Counted from the first letter of the stretch, positions 26,780 through 34,199 are shown. The stretch is DNA of 34,199 nt from Bradyrhizobium centrolobii (GCF_001641635.1 NZ_LUUB01000093.1:1-34199), one strand, 5' to 3'. The notes: generated by a model not told the origin, from the sequence alone. Translations and numbers: made by a program.

Positions 26780-26857
26780 CGACGGCGGATGCATTCCAGT
26801 GGCGTGGCGCAAAGCAGATAATTTGCTCTTCAGAAAGGGCTCGCACAACCTCGTTAC

Positions 26858-26873
26858 TGGCACGGCGATTGCT
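26858..26873 (+). promoter_or_regulatory. consensus sigma-54 (RpoN) promoter
   Basis: TGGCACG-N4-TTGCT, a full match to the -24/-12 consensus, with correct GG-to-GC spacing. Transcription would start near 26884 and run toward the phasin gene at 27204. With the two upstream NifA-type sites this is a complete nif-type promoter. Confidence 0.78.
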
Positions 26874-26911
26874 GGGACAGATTGGAGCACCGTGATAGCG
26901 ACGACGCGCTC

Positions 26912-27184
26912 ATGCAGTCTCCGGCCCGGGTTCAGATGAGGCCTGCTCGATTGATCAATCAAGACCAAACTGGTGCTGCCGCCCGTCAAATCCGGAGCGG
27001 CCCTTGGGTCAGCGCCGAGCTGAGCAGGGCTGCAGGGTCGACTCCTTGCGTCATGTTGCTGCGCAAGGATCTTGAAAGCGCGCCGCGTGACGAATTGCTC
27101 ATGTGTTTCGACGAGGTGCTTCCCATTGGTGTCGTTCTCACACTGGACGTTCCAGTGCACCAGTGCTGGCGCGAGCAATCATAA
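26912..27184 (+). CDS. doubtful small protein between sigma-54 promoter and phasin
   Basis: An open frame lies inside the predicted NifA-dependent transcript, ending 19 bases before the phasin start (ATG 26912 or ATG 26936). It contains AARQIRSGPWVSAELSRAAG and ECLL-like hydrophobic text near its end (DEVLPIGVVLTLDVPV). I do not recognise it, and there is no clear ribosome binding site. It may instead be just the leader of the phasin mRNA. The inverted repeat GATTGATCAATC (26949-26960) lies inside it. Confidence 0.3.
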   Translation: MQSPARVQMRPARLINQDQTGAAARQIRSGPWVSAELSRAAGSTPCVMLLRKDLESAPRDELLMCFDEVLPIGVVLTLDVPVHQCWREQS

Positions 27185-27203
27185 CAATGACAAGGAGATG
27201 GTG

Positions 27204-27668
27204 ATGAACAAGGAAGCCAGACTCAACGATGACATTGGCATTGCAACAGGTGCATTTTGGGACTTTACCAAGCGAGCCATCGGAACTCAGACAGAATTCT
27301 CGAAAAGGTTTTTCGACATCTATTCGCATTGGCAGGAGCGAATTCAAACCGAATCCACGCAGGCGATGGAGCTCTTCGGGAAAGTCAATTCCACGCGCTC
27401 CGCAACCGATCAGATCGGCTTTCTTCAGGTCTGGATGAAAGGCGCTACGCAGCGGGCCGCGCAGGATGTGGTCTATTCGATTGAAACCGCAAAAGTGCTC
27501 GCGAATGTCGAACTTCCACTCTTCGCCAACCCGGAGCTATTCAAGCCTACAGGCCTCTTCCCCACCTTGGGGTCGCTGAACTTGCCAGCCGGGGCCGGCA
27601 TTAACTTCCATTATGGTTCTTGGCAACTGCCGACCCTCCGGATTGAAGGATATCGACCAGAGCGATGA
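27204..27668 (+). CDS. phasin family protein
   Basis: A polyhydroxyalkanoate granule-associated protein, 154 aa. ATG 27204 is chosen because AAGGAG lies 6 bases upstream; ATG 27198 is too close to it. The amphipathic helical phasin domain covers about residues 10-110 (FWDFTKRAIGTQTEFSKRFF, FLQVWMKGATQRAAQDVVYS). The C-terminal tail is Pro/Gly-rich (LFPTLGSLNLPAGAG). The upstream nif-type promoter (26744-26873) predicts expression under low oxygen in symbiosis, when rhizobia build or remodel PHB granules. Confidence 0.85.
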   Translation: MNKEARLNDDIGIATGAFWDFTKRAIGTQTEFSKRFFDIYSHWQERIQTESTQAMELFGKVNSTRSATDQIGFLQVWMKGATQRAAQDVVYSIETAKVLANVELPLFANPELFKPTGLFPTLGSLNLPAGAGINFHYGSWQLPTLRIEGYRPER

Positions 27669-27996
27669 AAGTTGGGCTTCCCTACAGTAGCCCACGGAAT
27701 GACAGTTTTCGTCTTACAAAAGAGCGTACCGCTGGCACATGACACTGGCGAACGCTGACCGCGCCGATCCTCACTTCCCCCGATGCAAGCGATGCCACCA
27801 GCGTTCGGCTCGGCTACAACCGTCCGACAAACTGTGCCCAGCACGCATTACATTGGGGAAGCCACACTCCCCGTGGTGTCCTTATGGCCCACGTCCTGCG
27901 CTGATATCCTTCGGACCAACCGAATGCCGGCAAAGACCGGTATCGGAACGTTGGCCGGTCCTGCCGCTTGCGGCAAATCCAACCAGGAGCAAGCAA
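27669..27996. other. no gene recognised
   Basis: Short frames only. The position directly after the phasin should hold its terminator, but no clear hairpin plus T-run was seen. Confidence 0.4.
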
Positions 27997-28152
27997 ATGG
28001 CCGAGAAAGCCAGGAAACCTACCCCATGAGACCTTCGCCGTCGCCGGCGAAGGAGAGAACGCGTTCTGGGCAAAATCGGCGGAGTCTGGCCTCATCACAA
28101 CTTGAAGGGGTTCCATGTTGAACTTGTCGCCCTTCCCGCCAGCAGAGGGCTC
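27997..28152 (+). pseudogene. small hypothetical gene with two compensating frameshifts
   Basis: ATG 27997 has AGGAG 9 bases upstream and starts MAEKARKPTP, then TGA. Shifting one frame at about 28024 gives ETFAVAGEGENAFWAK, and shifting back at about 28074 gives IGGVWPHHNLKGFHVELVAL. Joined, this reads like one short protein of a type seen in rhizobial islands with an 'IG..WPH..gkGf.v.L..lP' core. The frame-1 stop makes the present gene non-functional. The palindrome AGAACGCGTTCT (28056-28067) and a 9-bp hairpin (28032-28053) lie within it. Confidence 0.5.
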
Positions 28153-28958
28153 GTCATCCCGAATGCACTGATCAGCAGAACACGGCCGGAAGGCTGTCAA
28201 GGAGTCCGGCAGGACGAGGAATGGCGAGGGTGATAACCGGTCTGCAGCGCGAGCAAATCGCTCCGCGACTGCGTCCCCGAGATGGTCCCGCCACTTCTTC
28301 ACGAACATCATCACGAGGAGGGGACCCCGACCTCGAAGAGAAGCGCGATCGCCGGATAGCTTTGACACCACGGTTGGTTCGGAAGGCACAACCACAATGC
28401 GGTAATTGGATCAGATTTGGTACTTGACGTCTCAACCCCGGTTAGAGAAGACCGGTTAACAGCGGCACCCGGGACAGGGGCAGTGGTAGCGGTCGCCGAA
28501 GGCGAGCCCCTCCTGCGAGTCCCCCCGGCGAGGAGCTCATGCCTTGCGCGAGAGATCGTTACCCAGAAGGCCGCGCCGAAGGCTCGGTGAGAGCAGCTCA
28601 TAGAGCCCGATCCGCACCGCGAACGCGCCCTCCCCTTGCAAAAGCAATGTCATGAAATCGGGCTGTGCGCCAGCAGCTCTCATCTGCCGTCTTCATATGA
28701 CCGCGCATTAGATGGCGGCGGCGAGCTTCATCCACGCCGAGGATCTCCACCAAATTCCGCATTCGCTTCAATGTACCGGCCGAGCCAGCCGTAGGCGTTC
28801 ACGATCTTTGTCGAAATGCGTCTATATTCCCTGATCTATGGAAGACCATTGCTCGATCGCGTGACATCGCGGAAGCGCTGTTTCTTCATTGTCCTGAACT
28901 TGTAGGATCTACTCGCCGCCGTCTCCCGATGTACTTGCGTTGCATCCGTTGTCGGGTT
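28153..28958. other. no gene recognised
   Basis: About 800 bases with frames on both strands (for example minus 27814-28395 and 28311-28601) that lack recognisable domains and good start signals. Confidence 0.4.
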
Positions 28959-29083
28959 TGTCGCGTCCGCGACACGGTGATGTTGTCCGGCCCGCGTACC
29001 GCCGTACTCTCGATTAAGCCTTTGGATAAGATGCAGAACGGTTCGTCCGGGCCTCTTGTTGCGCATTTGGCACGCCCCTTGAG
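28959..29083 (+). promoter_or_regulatory. possible second nif-type promoter cut by IS66 insertion
   Basis: TGT-N10-ACA at 28959-28974, then TGGCACG-N4-TTGAG at 29068-29083. The -24 half is perfect; the -12 half has A instead of C. The spacing between site and promoter (about 103 bases) is similar to the phasin promoter. The IS66 left end begins at 29085, so any downstream gene has been separated from it. Confidence 0.4.
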
Positions 29084-29084
29084 T

Positions 29085-29105
29085 GTAACCGGCGTGAGGC
29101 CCCCA
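29085..29105 (+). repeat. IS66 left terminal inverted repeat
   Basis: Starts GTAACCGGCGTGAGGCCCCC. It agrees with the complement of the right end at most of the first 19 positions, including GTAACCGG and TGAG. Confidence 0.75.
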
Positions 29106-29169
29106 CCTAGGTATCCCTTGGCTAACGCGCGATACAGCCTGGCATGAGCGGATCGGTGGAGATGGAACG

Positions 29170-29604
29170 ATGGCAAATGCCATGCTTGATGCCAGGCAGG
29201 AAGGTGATTCCTATCGTCGTGTCGAGGTGATCACTGGGGAACGTCGCCGGCGACGATGGACGGGCGAGGAGAAGGCCCGGATCGTGGCGGAGAGCTTTGA
29301 GGAAGGTGTGAACATCTCCGAGGTAGCGCGGCGCAATGGCGTTGCCCGCGGGCTGCTCACGGTGTGGCGACGCCAGGTTGCGGCGGTGGCTGGTCCGGCG
29401 AGCTTTGTGCCAATCCAAATTGGGGCCGAGAACAGCGGCACAGCCGACGAGCCTATTTCGTCGGCACAGGAGATCAGCGCGTTGTCGACCAAGGCCTGCG
29501 GGGTGATCGAGATCGAGCTGAACGGGGCGCGCATCCGGATCGCGCCGGGTGTGGAACTAGCGACGTTGTCGACGGTGCTGTCGGCGCTTCGGGGCATCCG
29601 GTGA
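29170..29604 (+). CDS. tnpA: IS66 TnpA (accessory protein, helix-turn-helix)
   Basis: 144 aa. The N-terminal part has the transposase-8-like helix-turn-helix WTGEEKARIVAESFEEGVNI followed by SEVARRNGVARGLLTVWRRQ. The C-terminal part is the usual IS66 TnpA tail (GVIEIELNGARIRIAPGVEL). TnpA is needed with TnpB and TnpC for IS66 transposition. GGAG lies about 10 bases before ATG 29170. The stop overlaps the GTG of tnpB. Intact. Confidence 0.9.
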   Translation: MANAMLDARQEGDSYRRVEVITGERRRRRWTGEEKARIVAESFEEGVNISEVARRNGVARGLLTVWRRQVAAVAGPASFVPIQIGAENSGTADEPISSAQEISALSTKACGVIEIELNGARIRIAPGVELATLSTVLSALRGIR

Positions 29605-29954
29605 TTGCGCTACGGTCAGACCTCAAGGTGGTGCTGGCGGCCCAGCCGGTCGACTTTCGCAAGTCGGTGCACACGCTGTCGGCGCTGGTGAGCGAAGCAC
29701 TGCGCGCGAACCCGTATTGCGGCGACGTCTTCGTGTTCCGCAGCAAGCGCATGGACAGAGTGAAGCTTCTGGCGTGGGACGGCAGCGGCATGGTGCTGGT
29801 AACGAAGTGGCTGCACCAAGGGCGTTTCACCTGGCCGCCGATCCGCAACGGTGTGGTGCACCTGAGTGCGACGCAGCTTGCGATGCTGCTCGATGGGCTT
29901 GAGTGGACGCGTGTCTCACCCAAGCCTGTGAAGCAGCCGGCCATTGCCGGCTGA
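29601..29954 (+). CDS. tnpB: IS66 TnpB
   Basis: 117 aa from GTG 29601, which overlaps the tnpA stop (GTGA). It shows the family pattern VVLAAQPVDFRKSVHTLSAL, YCGDVFVFRSKRMDRVKLLA and LVTKWLHQGRFTWP. Role in IS66 transposition is essential but mechanistically unclear. Intact. Confidence 0.92.
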   Translation: MIALRSDLKVVLAAQPVDFRKSVHTLSALVSEALRANPYCGDVFVFRSKRMDRVKLLAWDGSGMVLVTKWLHQGRFTWPPIRNGVVHLSATQLAMLLDGLEWTRVSPKPVKQPAIAG

Positions 29955-30004
29955 GGAGTGAGGATTTTGCTGGAGCAAGCGGCGCGCGCCTGTATCGTCT
30001 GATC

Positions 30005-31295
30005 ATGGCGATTCGCCCCGACGCTCTCCCGACCGATCCGGCGGTTCTGACCGAGATGGTACTCGCGCTTGACGCCGAGAACGAGAAGCTGCGCGTGGCG
30101 ATGCAGACACTCAGGGAGATGATTTTCGGGAAGCGTTCGGAGAAGCTTGCGGTGCTCGTGGACGAGCAACTGGCGCTCGAGCTGGATGATCTTCAAACCG
30201 ACGCCACACGGCCTGCGCCGGCCAACGACGATGCGCCTGCGGCGAAGTCGCCGGACAGGCCACGCAAGAGAGCGCGCCGCAACATCGGTGCGCTGCCCAA
30301 GCACCTGCCGCGTTGTGAGCAGGTGCTGGAGCCGGAGGCGACCGCTTGCCCGTGCTGCCAGGGCCAGCTTCACAAGATTGGCGAGGACGTCAGCGAGGTG
30401 CTGGACGTGATCCCGGCGATGCTGCAGGTGCTGCGGACGGTCCGTCCCAAGTACGCCTGCCGCAGCTGTACCGATGGCGTAGTCCAGGCGAAGGTACTGC
30501 CGCGCCTGATTGAGAGCGGCATGGCCTCGACGGCACTGGTGAGCCATGTGGTGGTCTCGAAGTTCGCCTGGTATCTGCCGCTGTACCGGCAGGTGCAGAT
30601 CCTGGCCGGCCAAGGCATCCAGCTTGACCGTGCGACACTCGCCGGCTGGATCAAGCGTGCCGCCTGGTGGCTCAAGAGCCTCTATGAGCTGCAGCTGCAG
30701 ATGATCCAGGCTGCACCGCGCGTGTTCTGCGACGAGACGCCGATGCCGGTGCTCGATCCCGGGCGACATCGCACCCGCATCTGCCAGTTCTGGGCGCATG
30801 CCATGGATGACCGGCCATGGGGCGGGCCCTCGCCGCCGGCGGTTGCCTACGTGTTCGCCAACGGCCGCGGCACGGAAGAGATCGCCAGACAATTGATGGG
30901 CTTTTCCGGCATTCTGCAGGTCGACGGTTATGCCGCCTACAAAGCGCTCGCCCGCGATCATGGCGGCGCAATCCAGCTCGCCTTTTGTCTCGCCCACGCC
31001 CGACGCAAATTCGTGGAGGTCTATAAGACGACGCAGTCGCCGTTCGCGCGCGAGGTGATCGAACGCTTGCAGGCGGTCTATGCCATCGAAGCGGAGATCC
31101 GCGGCAGCAGCGCCGAGCAGCGGCTGGCCGCCCGCCGCACCAGGTCCGCTCCGTTGATGGAGGCGCTCAGGGCGCGGCTGACCGCCATGGCCAGCCAGCT
31201 CTTCTCCCAGTCGAAGCTGACGGAGGCCATCAACTACGCGCTCAATCACTGGGACGGGTTGACGCTGTTTCTCCGCGACGGCCGTGTCGAGGTGG
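30005..31295 (+). pseudogene. tnpC: IS66 transposase TnpC, first part (interrupted by intron)
   Basis: DDE transposase of IS66. ATG 30005 (MAIRPDALPTDP) is preferred to the open frame upstream from 29903. It contains the coiled-coil/leucine-rich N-terminus, the HTH-like REMIFGKRSEKL, a zinc-finger region (CPCCQGQLHKIGEDVSEVLD), the first catalytic Asp in VFCDETPMPVLDPG and the second in ILQVDGYAAYKAL. The gene stops making sense after GRVEV at 31294: the group II intron begins at 31296. Joining 31295 to 33300 restores a 519-aa frame. As it stands, TnpC ends early at 31330 without its catalytic Glu. Confidence 0.9.
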
Positions 31296-31302
31296 GTAGA
31301 GT

Positions 31303-31408
31303 CGACGACTGGCGCGGTGACCGTAGGTAGCGAGGCTTTACTGTTTCCGGCTGCTTTCGCCAGTTGCCGGTGTCGCAGTTCGCACCATAGTTCCGTTTCC
31401 AGTCGCCG
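31303..31408 (-). ncRNA. group II intron domain VI-like region, unusually long
   Basis: A 10-bp helix between minus-strand 31408-31399 and 31312-31303 (CGGCGACTGG with CCAGTCGTCG, one G-U pair) closes the whole segment between domain V and the 3' end. An A seven bases from the 3' end could be the branch point. Canonical domain VI is about 40 bases; here the segment is about 110. Confidence 0.5.
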
Positions 31409-31414
31409 CTCGTC

Positions 31415-31448
31415 AAACCGGGCATGCGGATTTGCCGCACCCGGCTTT
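31415..31448 (-). ncRNA. group II intron domain V
   Basis: On the minus strand a 34-base hairpin AAAGCCGGGTGCGG-caaa-TCCGCATGCCCGGTTT has the size, tetraloop-like end and AGC-containing stem of catalytic domain V. It begins 12 bases after the maturase stop, the normal place. Confidence 0.8.
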
Positions 31449-31459
31449 CACTTGTCTCA

Positions 31460-32788
31460 TCAGGCCTTCGCGCTCGATCGGTCGTTACGACGAGTCGGGA
31501 TGCGGAAGAGTTTGAGGGTATCGTGCAGGTAATCCTGCGGATACTCTTTGAAGCCCCTGCCACGTTTTCCTGTTCGTTGTATCAACCAGTGCCGCAGACG
31601 CCGATCGACGTATTGCCTGATGAAGTCATAGGTCTTCATGACAGGGCCTTGGTCGAAGTAACCGCACCAGCCACGAAGAAGGCGACTGATGACGGCGACG
31701 GTGTTCTCCGGTGTGTCCGGGTACCACTGTGGCGTCGTGCGTTCGTGGATTCGTCGGAGCAATCTCATGACCGCTTTCTTGGACGGACGCGTGCCGATGA
31801 AGGCTTGTCCATCCTTTCCGTAGAACCGCCCGATCGTGTAGCCTAGGAACGTAAATCGTTCCGACGGCAATAGAGCGATGCGGGTCTTGGTCTCGTTCAC
31901 CTCCAGCCCGAGCCTGCTCATCAGTACCGTCATTCGCTTCATCGCCGCCTCGGCTTGGCCGGGGCGGCAGCAGATCACGAGATCGTCGGCATAGTTGACG
32001 ACGTAGGCGTCGAGTTGTTCTTGGTGTCCGTGGTCGCGCCAGGCCAGCAGAAAGCGTCGGAAGTAAATGTTCGCCAGCAATGGACTCAGAGGAGAGCCTT
32101 GCGGGGTCCCTTTCTTAAACTTTCGCGCATCTGCCGTCTGTATCGTCCGTCTTCCGCTCCGTTCAACTACCGGGACTGTCAACCAGCCTTTGATGGTCGA
32201 GAGGAGTCGTCCATCGGCGATCCGTCGTGTCAGGCATCGCATCAGCGGACTGTGTGGAATCGACGTGAAATAGTCGCGTAAATCTGCATCGACTACCTCG
32301 CGGCGTCCCCGGTCCTTGATATGCCAAAACACGCGGCGCACGGCCATCTTGGCGTCAAGCTTCGGGCGAAATCCGTACTGGTTGTCCAGCAGGTCCGCGT
32401 CGAAGATGGGACCGATCACTAAGACCGTGGCCATCATGACGATTCTGTCACGAATACACGGGATTCCGAGTGGTCGGCGTCCGCCATTGCTCTTTGGTAT
32501 CCATACTCTCAGAAGGGGCTTGGGACGGTAAGTGCCCTCCTTCAGCTCCTGTCTGACACTTTCCAACCACTGCTGCTGTCCCTCGGTTTCGATCTGTTCG
32601 AATGTTATGCCGTCCACCCCGGGGGCACCGTCGTTTTCACGGCACCTTTGGTAAGCTTCTTCCATGACATCCGGTCGGCAGATTTTGTCCCACAGAGAGT
32701 AAAAGCGGTATGTCGGTTCGGTCTTAGCTTTCGTCTGTAGCGAGCTCTGCAGCTTCTGAACGCGCATATCCGGTGTTGTTAGACTCAT
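31460..32788 (-). CDS. ltrA: group II intron reverse transcriptase/maturase
   Basis: 442 aa from ATG 32788 (an in-frame TTG at 32794 is possible). It helps the intron RNA fold and reverse-transcribes it at the target. It shows the RT blocks: GAPGVDGITFEQIE, RPLGIPCIRDRIVMMA, LDNQYGFRP, DLRDYFTSIPH, KGTPQGSPLSPLLANIY and the catalytic NYADDLVI, then LGLEVNETKTRI. The X/maturase domain follows (LRGWCGYFDQG... VDRRLRHWLIQRTGKRGRGF). The C-terminal HNH endonuclease domain is absent, as in many bacterial introns that use other priming routes. No stop or frameshift is seen, so it may be active. Confidence 0.93.
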   Translation of the reverse strand: MSLTTPDMRVQKLQSSLQTKAKTEPTYRFYSLWDKICRPDVMEEAYQRCRENDGAPGVDGITFEQIETEGQQQWLESVRQELKEGTYRPKPLLRVWIPKSNGGRRPLGIPCIRDRIVMMATVLVIGPIFDADLLDNQYGFRPKLDAKMAVRRVFWHIKDRGRREVVDADLRDYFTSIPHSPLMRCLTRRIADGRLLSTIKGWLTVPVVERSGRRTIQTADARKFKKGTPQGSPLSPLLANIYFRRFLLAWRDHGHQEQLDAYVVNYADDLVICCRPGQAEAAMKRMTVLMSRLGLEVNETKTRIALLPSERFTFLGYTIGRFYGKDGQAFIGTRPSKKAVMRLLRRIHERTTPQWYPDTPENTVAVISRLLRGWCGYFDQGPVMKTYDFIRQYVDRRLRHWLIQRTGKRGRGFKEYPQDYLHDTLKLFRIPTRRNDRSSAKA

Positions 32789-33074
32789 CGTCAATCGCCG
32801 TGCTCTTTGCTTCGTTCTCTCGCTTGAGGCAAGTCAGGGTCCCTTCCCTCTTCCGGCGTTACCCGGTGTCATAGGTAGTACGGACCCATCCGCCATCTGC
32901 CGCTGCCGACGCTGGCCCTCACGGGTTCGTCGTTGTCCGGATTCGTCATCCTTCCTCGGCGACAGACTTCCCTTGTTGCCCACTGTCCATGTCCCGCGCG
33001 TGCTGCCACCACTACCCCGGTGGGATCCTGGGGTGCTTTTCTCGCTCGCTTCCCCCCGGACGTCGGCCTTCCCC

Positions 33075-33082
33075 GTTGCTAT
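33075..33082 (-). other. candidate intron exon-binding site EBS1
   Basis: Minus-strand ATAGCAAC, 218-225 bases from the intron 5' end, can pair over 8 positions (one G-U) with the last eight bases of the 5' exon, GTTGCTGT (33307-33300). Position in domain I is plausible. Not unique proof. Confidence 0.4.
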
Positions 33083-33299
33083 GGCGGGTCGGCTCCCACG
33101 ATGACGCTTTCGGAGCCTGCTCGGTGTTCACTCGCAAGTTGCGGCCCGCGCGGACCGATGACCCCCAGAAGGGGCCTTTTCTCAGAGTGCTTCAGGTCAT
33201 TCGTCGCCTCCTGACCCGCTCCGAGTACTTCCGGCTGGAGCGAGAGTTTGCCGGCCTGGACTTCCACCAGGGAGAACAGTGCGCCTTGGCAAGGCACAC

Positions 33300-33568
33300 A
33301 CAGCAACACAGTCGAGCGTTCCATGCGCCCGATTGCGATGGGAAGACGCAACTCATTGTTCAGCGGCAGCGAGGGCGGCGCCGAGAGCTGGGCGATCCTG
33401 GCTTCGCTCGTGAACACGGCAAAACTCCATGAACTCGACCCGCAGGCCTACCTGACCGATGTGCTGGAGCGCATCGTGTCCGGGCGAACCAGAAGCCATC
33501 AGCTGCGCGAGCTGCTCGCCTGGAACTGGAAGGCGGCGCGCCATCGCACCGCACAGGCTGCTGCATGA
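33300..33568 (+). pseudogene. tnpC: IS66 transposase TnpC, last part after the intron
   Basis: The frame resumes as SNTVERSMRPIAMGRRNSLF, which contains the third catalytic residue (Glu in TVERSMRP), then GSEGGAESWAILASLVNTAK and LDPQAYLTDVLERIVSG. In intact IS66 transposases this directly follows GR(V/I)E(V/I)D, the text broken at 31295. The stop overlaps the ATG of the next gene (ATGA). It has no own start and is not expected to be made. Confidence 0.9.
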
Positions 33569-34167
33569 ACGCGCGTCGCCATAAAGCAGCATCGTCGATG
33601 GCGTCAGCCGCGATGCCGCTTGCGGAGCTCGAGCGATGGCTCCAGGCTCGCGTCGATCGGCATCCTGCCGCCACCAGCATTCCCATGCTCGACGGCTATG
33701 CCGCCGCGATCGTAGCCGGACCGGTGTCGATGAGCCCGCTCGGCTGGATCTGCCCGCTGCTCGCCATCGACGCCGATGCTTTCAACCACGGCGGCACCCC
33801 GGAGTTCGCTGCGATCTCCGCTGTCGCGCTGCGCCATAACGAGATCAGCAACACCCTCTCGACCGCGCCCGATCGGTTCGAGCCGATGCACCGGCGCGAA
33901 GTCAATGGCGATATCGATCCGCGTCCGTGGTGTCAGGGCTTCTATGCCGCGATGCAGCTCAGACCGTCGGCGTGGGCGCCGTTGCTGGACGCCGGCAACG
34001 TCAATCACGGCCTGCTGCTGCCCATCCTGCTGCATGGTCGCGATGATCAGAGCCGTCCGCCGCTCGGATCACCGCAAGGCGGCCGTAACGCCTACGCCGA
34101 GATCCCGGCGGCCGTCGAGGCCTTGCGCCAGTATTGGATGCCTATCCGCTACCCACGCACACGCTGA
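33565..34167 (+). CDS. UPF0149 (YecA/YgfB-like) passenger protein of IS66
   Basis: 200 aa, overlapping the tnpC stop by four bases. LERWLQARVDRHPAATSIPM, MLDGYAAAIVAGP and WCQGFYAAMQL are typical of the UPF0149 family. The C-terminal SEC-C metal-binding tail of YecA is absent. Such a gene is found as a passenger in several rhizobial IS66 elements. Function is unknown; the position suggests it is translated with tnpC and may influence transposition or host fitness. Its coupling to tnpC is now broken by the intron upstream. Confidence 0.82.
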   Translation: MNARRHKAASSMASAAMPLAELERWLQARVDRHPAATSIPMLDGYAAAIVAGPVSMSPLGWICPLLAIDADAFNHGGTPEFAAISAVALRHNEISNTLSTAPDRFEPMHRREVNGDIDPRPWCQGFYAAMQLRPSAWAPLLDAGNVNHGLLLPILLHGRDDQSRPPLGSPQGGRNAYAEIPAAVEALRQYWMPIRYPRTR

Positions 34168-34178
34168 TCACCGCGGAC

Positions 34179-34199
34179 GTGGGAGCTCATACCGGTTAC
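34179..34199 (-). repeat. IS66 right terminal inverted repeat
   Basis: The complement reads GTAACCGGTATGAGCTCCCA, matching the left end at GTAACCGG, TGAG and CCC. It ends exactly at the window's last base, so the flanking target duplication cannot be seen. Confidence 0.75.

Larger units (their letters stand above)
31296..33299 (-). mobile_element. group II intron, 2004 bp, antisense to tnpC
   Basis: The intron lies on the minus strand. Its 5' end is GTGTGCC (33299 downward), fitting GUGYG; its 3' end is CTAC (31296), fitting AY. About 500 bases of ribozyme domains I-III precede the maturase gene, which sits in domain IV. Domain V is at 31448-31415. Limits were set by the IS66 reading frame: removing exactly these bases restores GTC GAG GTG GAC AGC AAC. 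Because it is antisense, it cannot splice from tnpC mRNA. Confidence 0.85.
29085..34199 (+). mobile_element. complete IS66-family element carrying a group II intron and a UPF0149 gene
   Basis: Both ends are visible: the left end GTAACCGGCGTGAGGC at 29085 and its imperfect complement at 34199, the last base of the window. Inside are tnpA, tnpB, tnpC in order with four-base overlaps or short gaps, plus a passenger gene after tnpC. A 2004-bp group II intron interrupts tnpC; without it the element would be about 3.1 kb. The eight bases before the left end are ccttgagt; the matching duplication on the right is outside the window. Confidence 0.88.

Noticed and set aside
26627..27178. 183-aa open frame on the minus strand
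   Set aside because: It covers the sigma-54 promoter and NifA sites, has no recognisable domain and no good start signal.
27731..27747. sigma-54-like TGGCAC downstream of the phasin gene
   Set aside because: The -12 GC element is missing at the right spacing.
29474..31249. 591-aa open frame on the minus strand
   Set aside because: Antisense to tnpB and tnpC of IS66.

Overview
The window looks like an accessory, island-like stretch of a Bradyrhizobium-type alphaproteobacterial chromosome (nitrogen-fixing rhizobium). This rests on gene content typical of that group (NodT-family lipoprotein, alphaproteobacterial BamA, phasin, IS66/ISL3/IS110 remnants) and on a textbook NifA/sigma-54 promoter. 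No tRNA, rRNA or CRISPR array was seen.

Layout: (i) 1-1189, the 3' part of an ISL3-family IS. (ii) 1995-2609, an unknown 204-aa protein followed by a 16-bp perfect hairpin. (iii) 2995-4666, minus strand, a DprA-like gene overlapping a ComF-like phosphoribosyltransferase gene. This two-gene architecture resembles the ShosTA toxin-antitoxin/anti-phage system, and it sits behind a promoter whose whole 17-bp spacer holds an alphaproteobacterial LexA box (GTTC-N7-GTTC). (iv) 5351-6031, a 5'-truncated 3-hydroxybutyrate dehydrogenase. (v) 6141-8653, minus strand, an extra bamA copy with one frameshift. (vi) 8966-16388, a small secreted protein, then a tightly packed efflux operon (NodT-family outer-membrane lipoprotein, MacA-like adaptor, MacB-like ABC pump, OmpR-type regulator, histidine kinase with a frameshift), preceded by three helically phased TTACAT-like repeats. 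(vii) 16570-17154, a bacteriocin-like leader-peptide gene with a frameshift, a scrap of a group II intron reverse transcriptase, and diverged repeats. (viii) 17813-21732, minus strand, a fatty-acid cluster: acetoacetate decarboxylase family protein, short-chain dehydrogenase and oleate hydratase. (ix) 22004-25862, small hypothetical genes including three very short membrane peptides. (x) 25978-26545, a decayed IS110 transposase. (xi) 26744-27668, two NifA upstream activator sites, a consensus sigma-54 promoter and a phasin gene. (xii) 29085-34199, a complete IS66-family element whose tnpC is interrupted by a 2004-bp group II intron in antisense orientation, with a UPF0149 passenger gene at the end.

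The most interesting points are the SOS-box-controlled DprA/PRTase pair, the NifA-controlled phasin, the oleate hydratase cluster, and the exactly resolvable intron-in-IS66 nesting. Many elements are decaying (frameshifts, nonsense codons, truncations), as expected in a symbiosis island. Family names come from memory of sequence patterns; no database search was possible.
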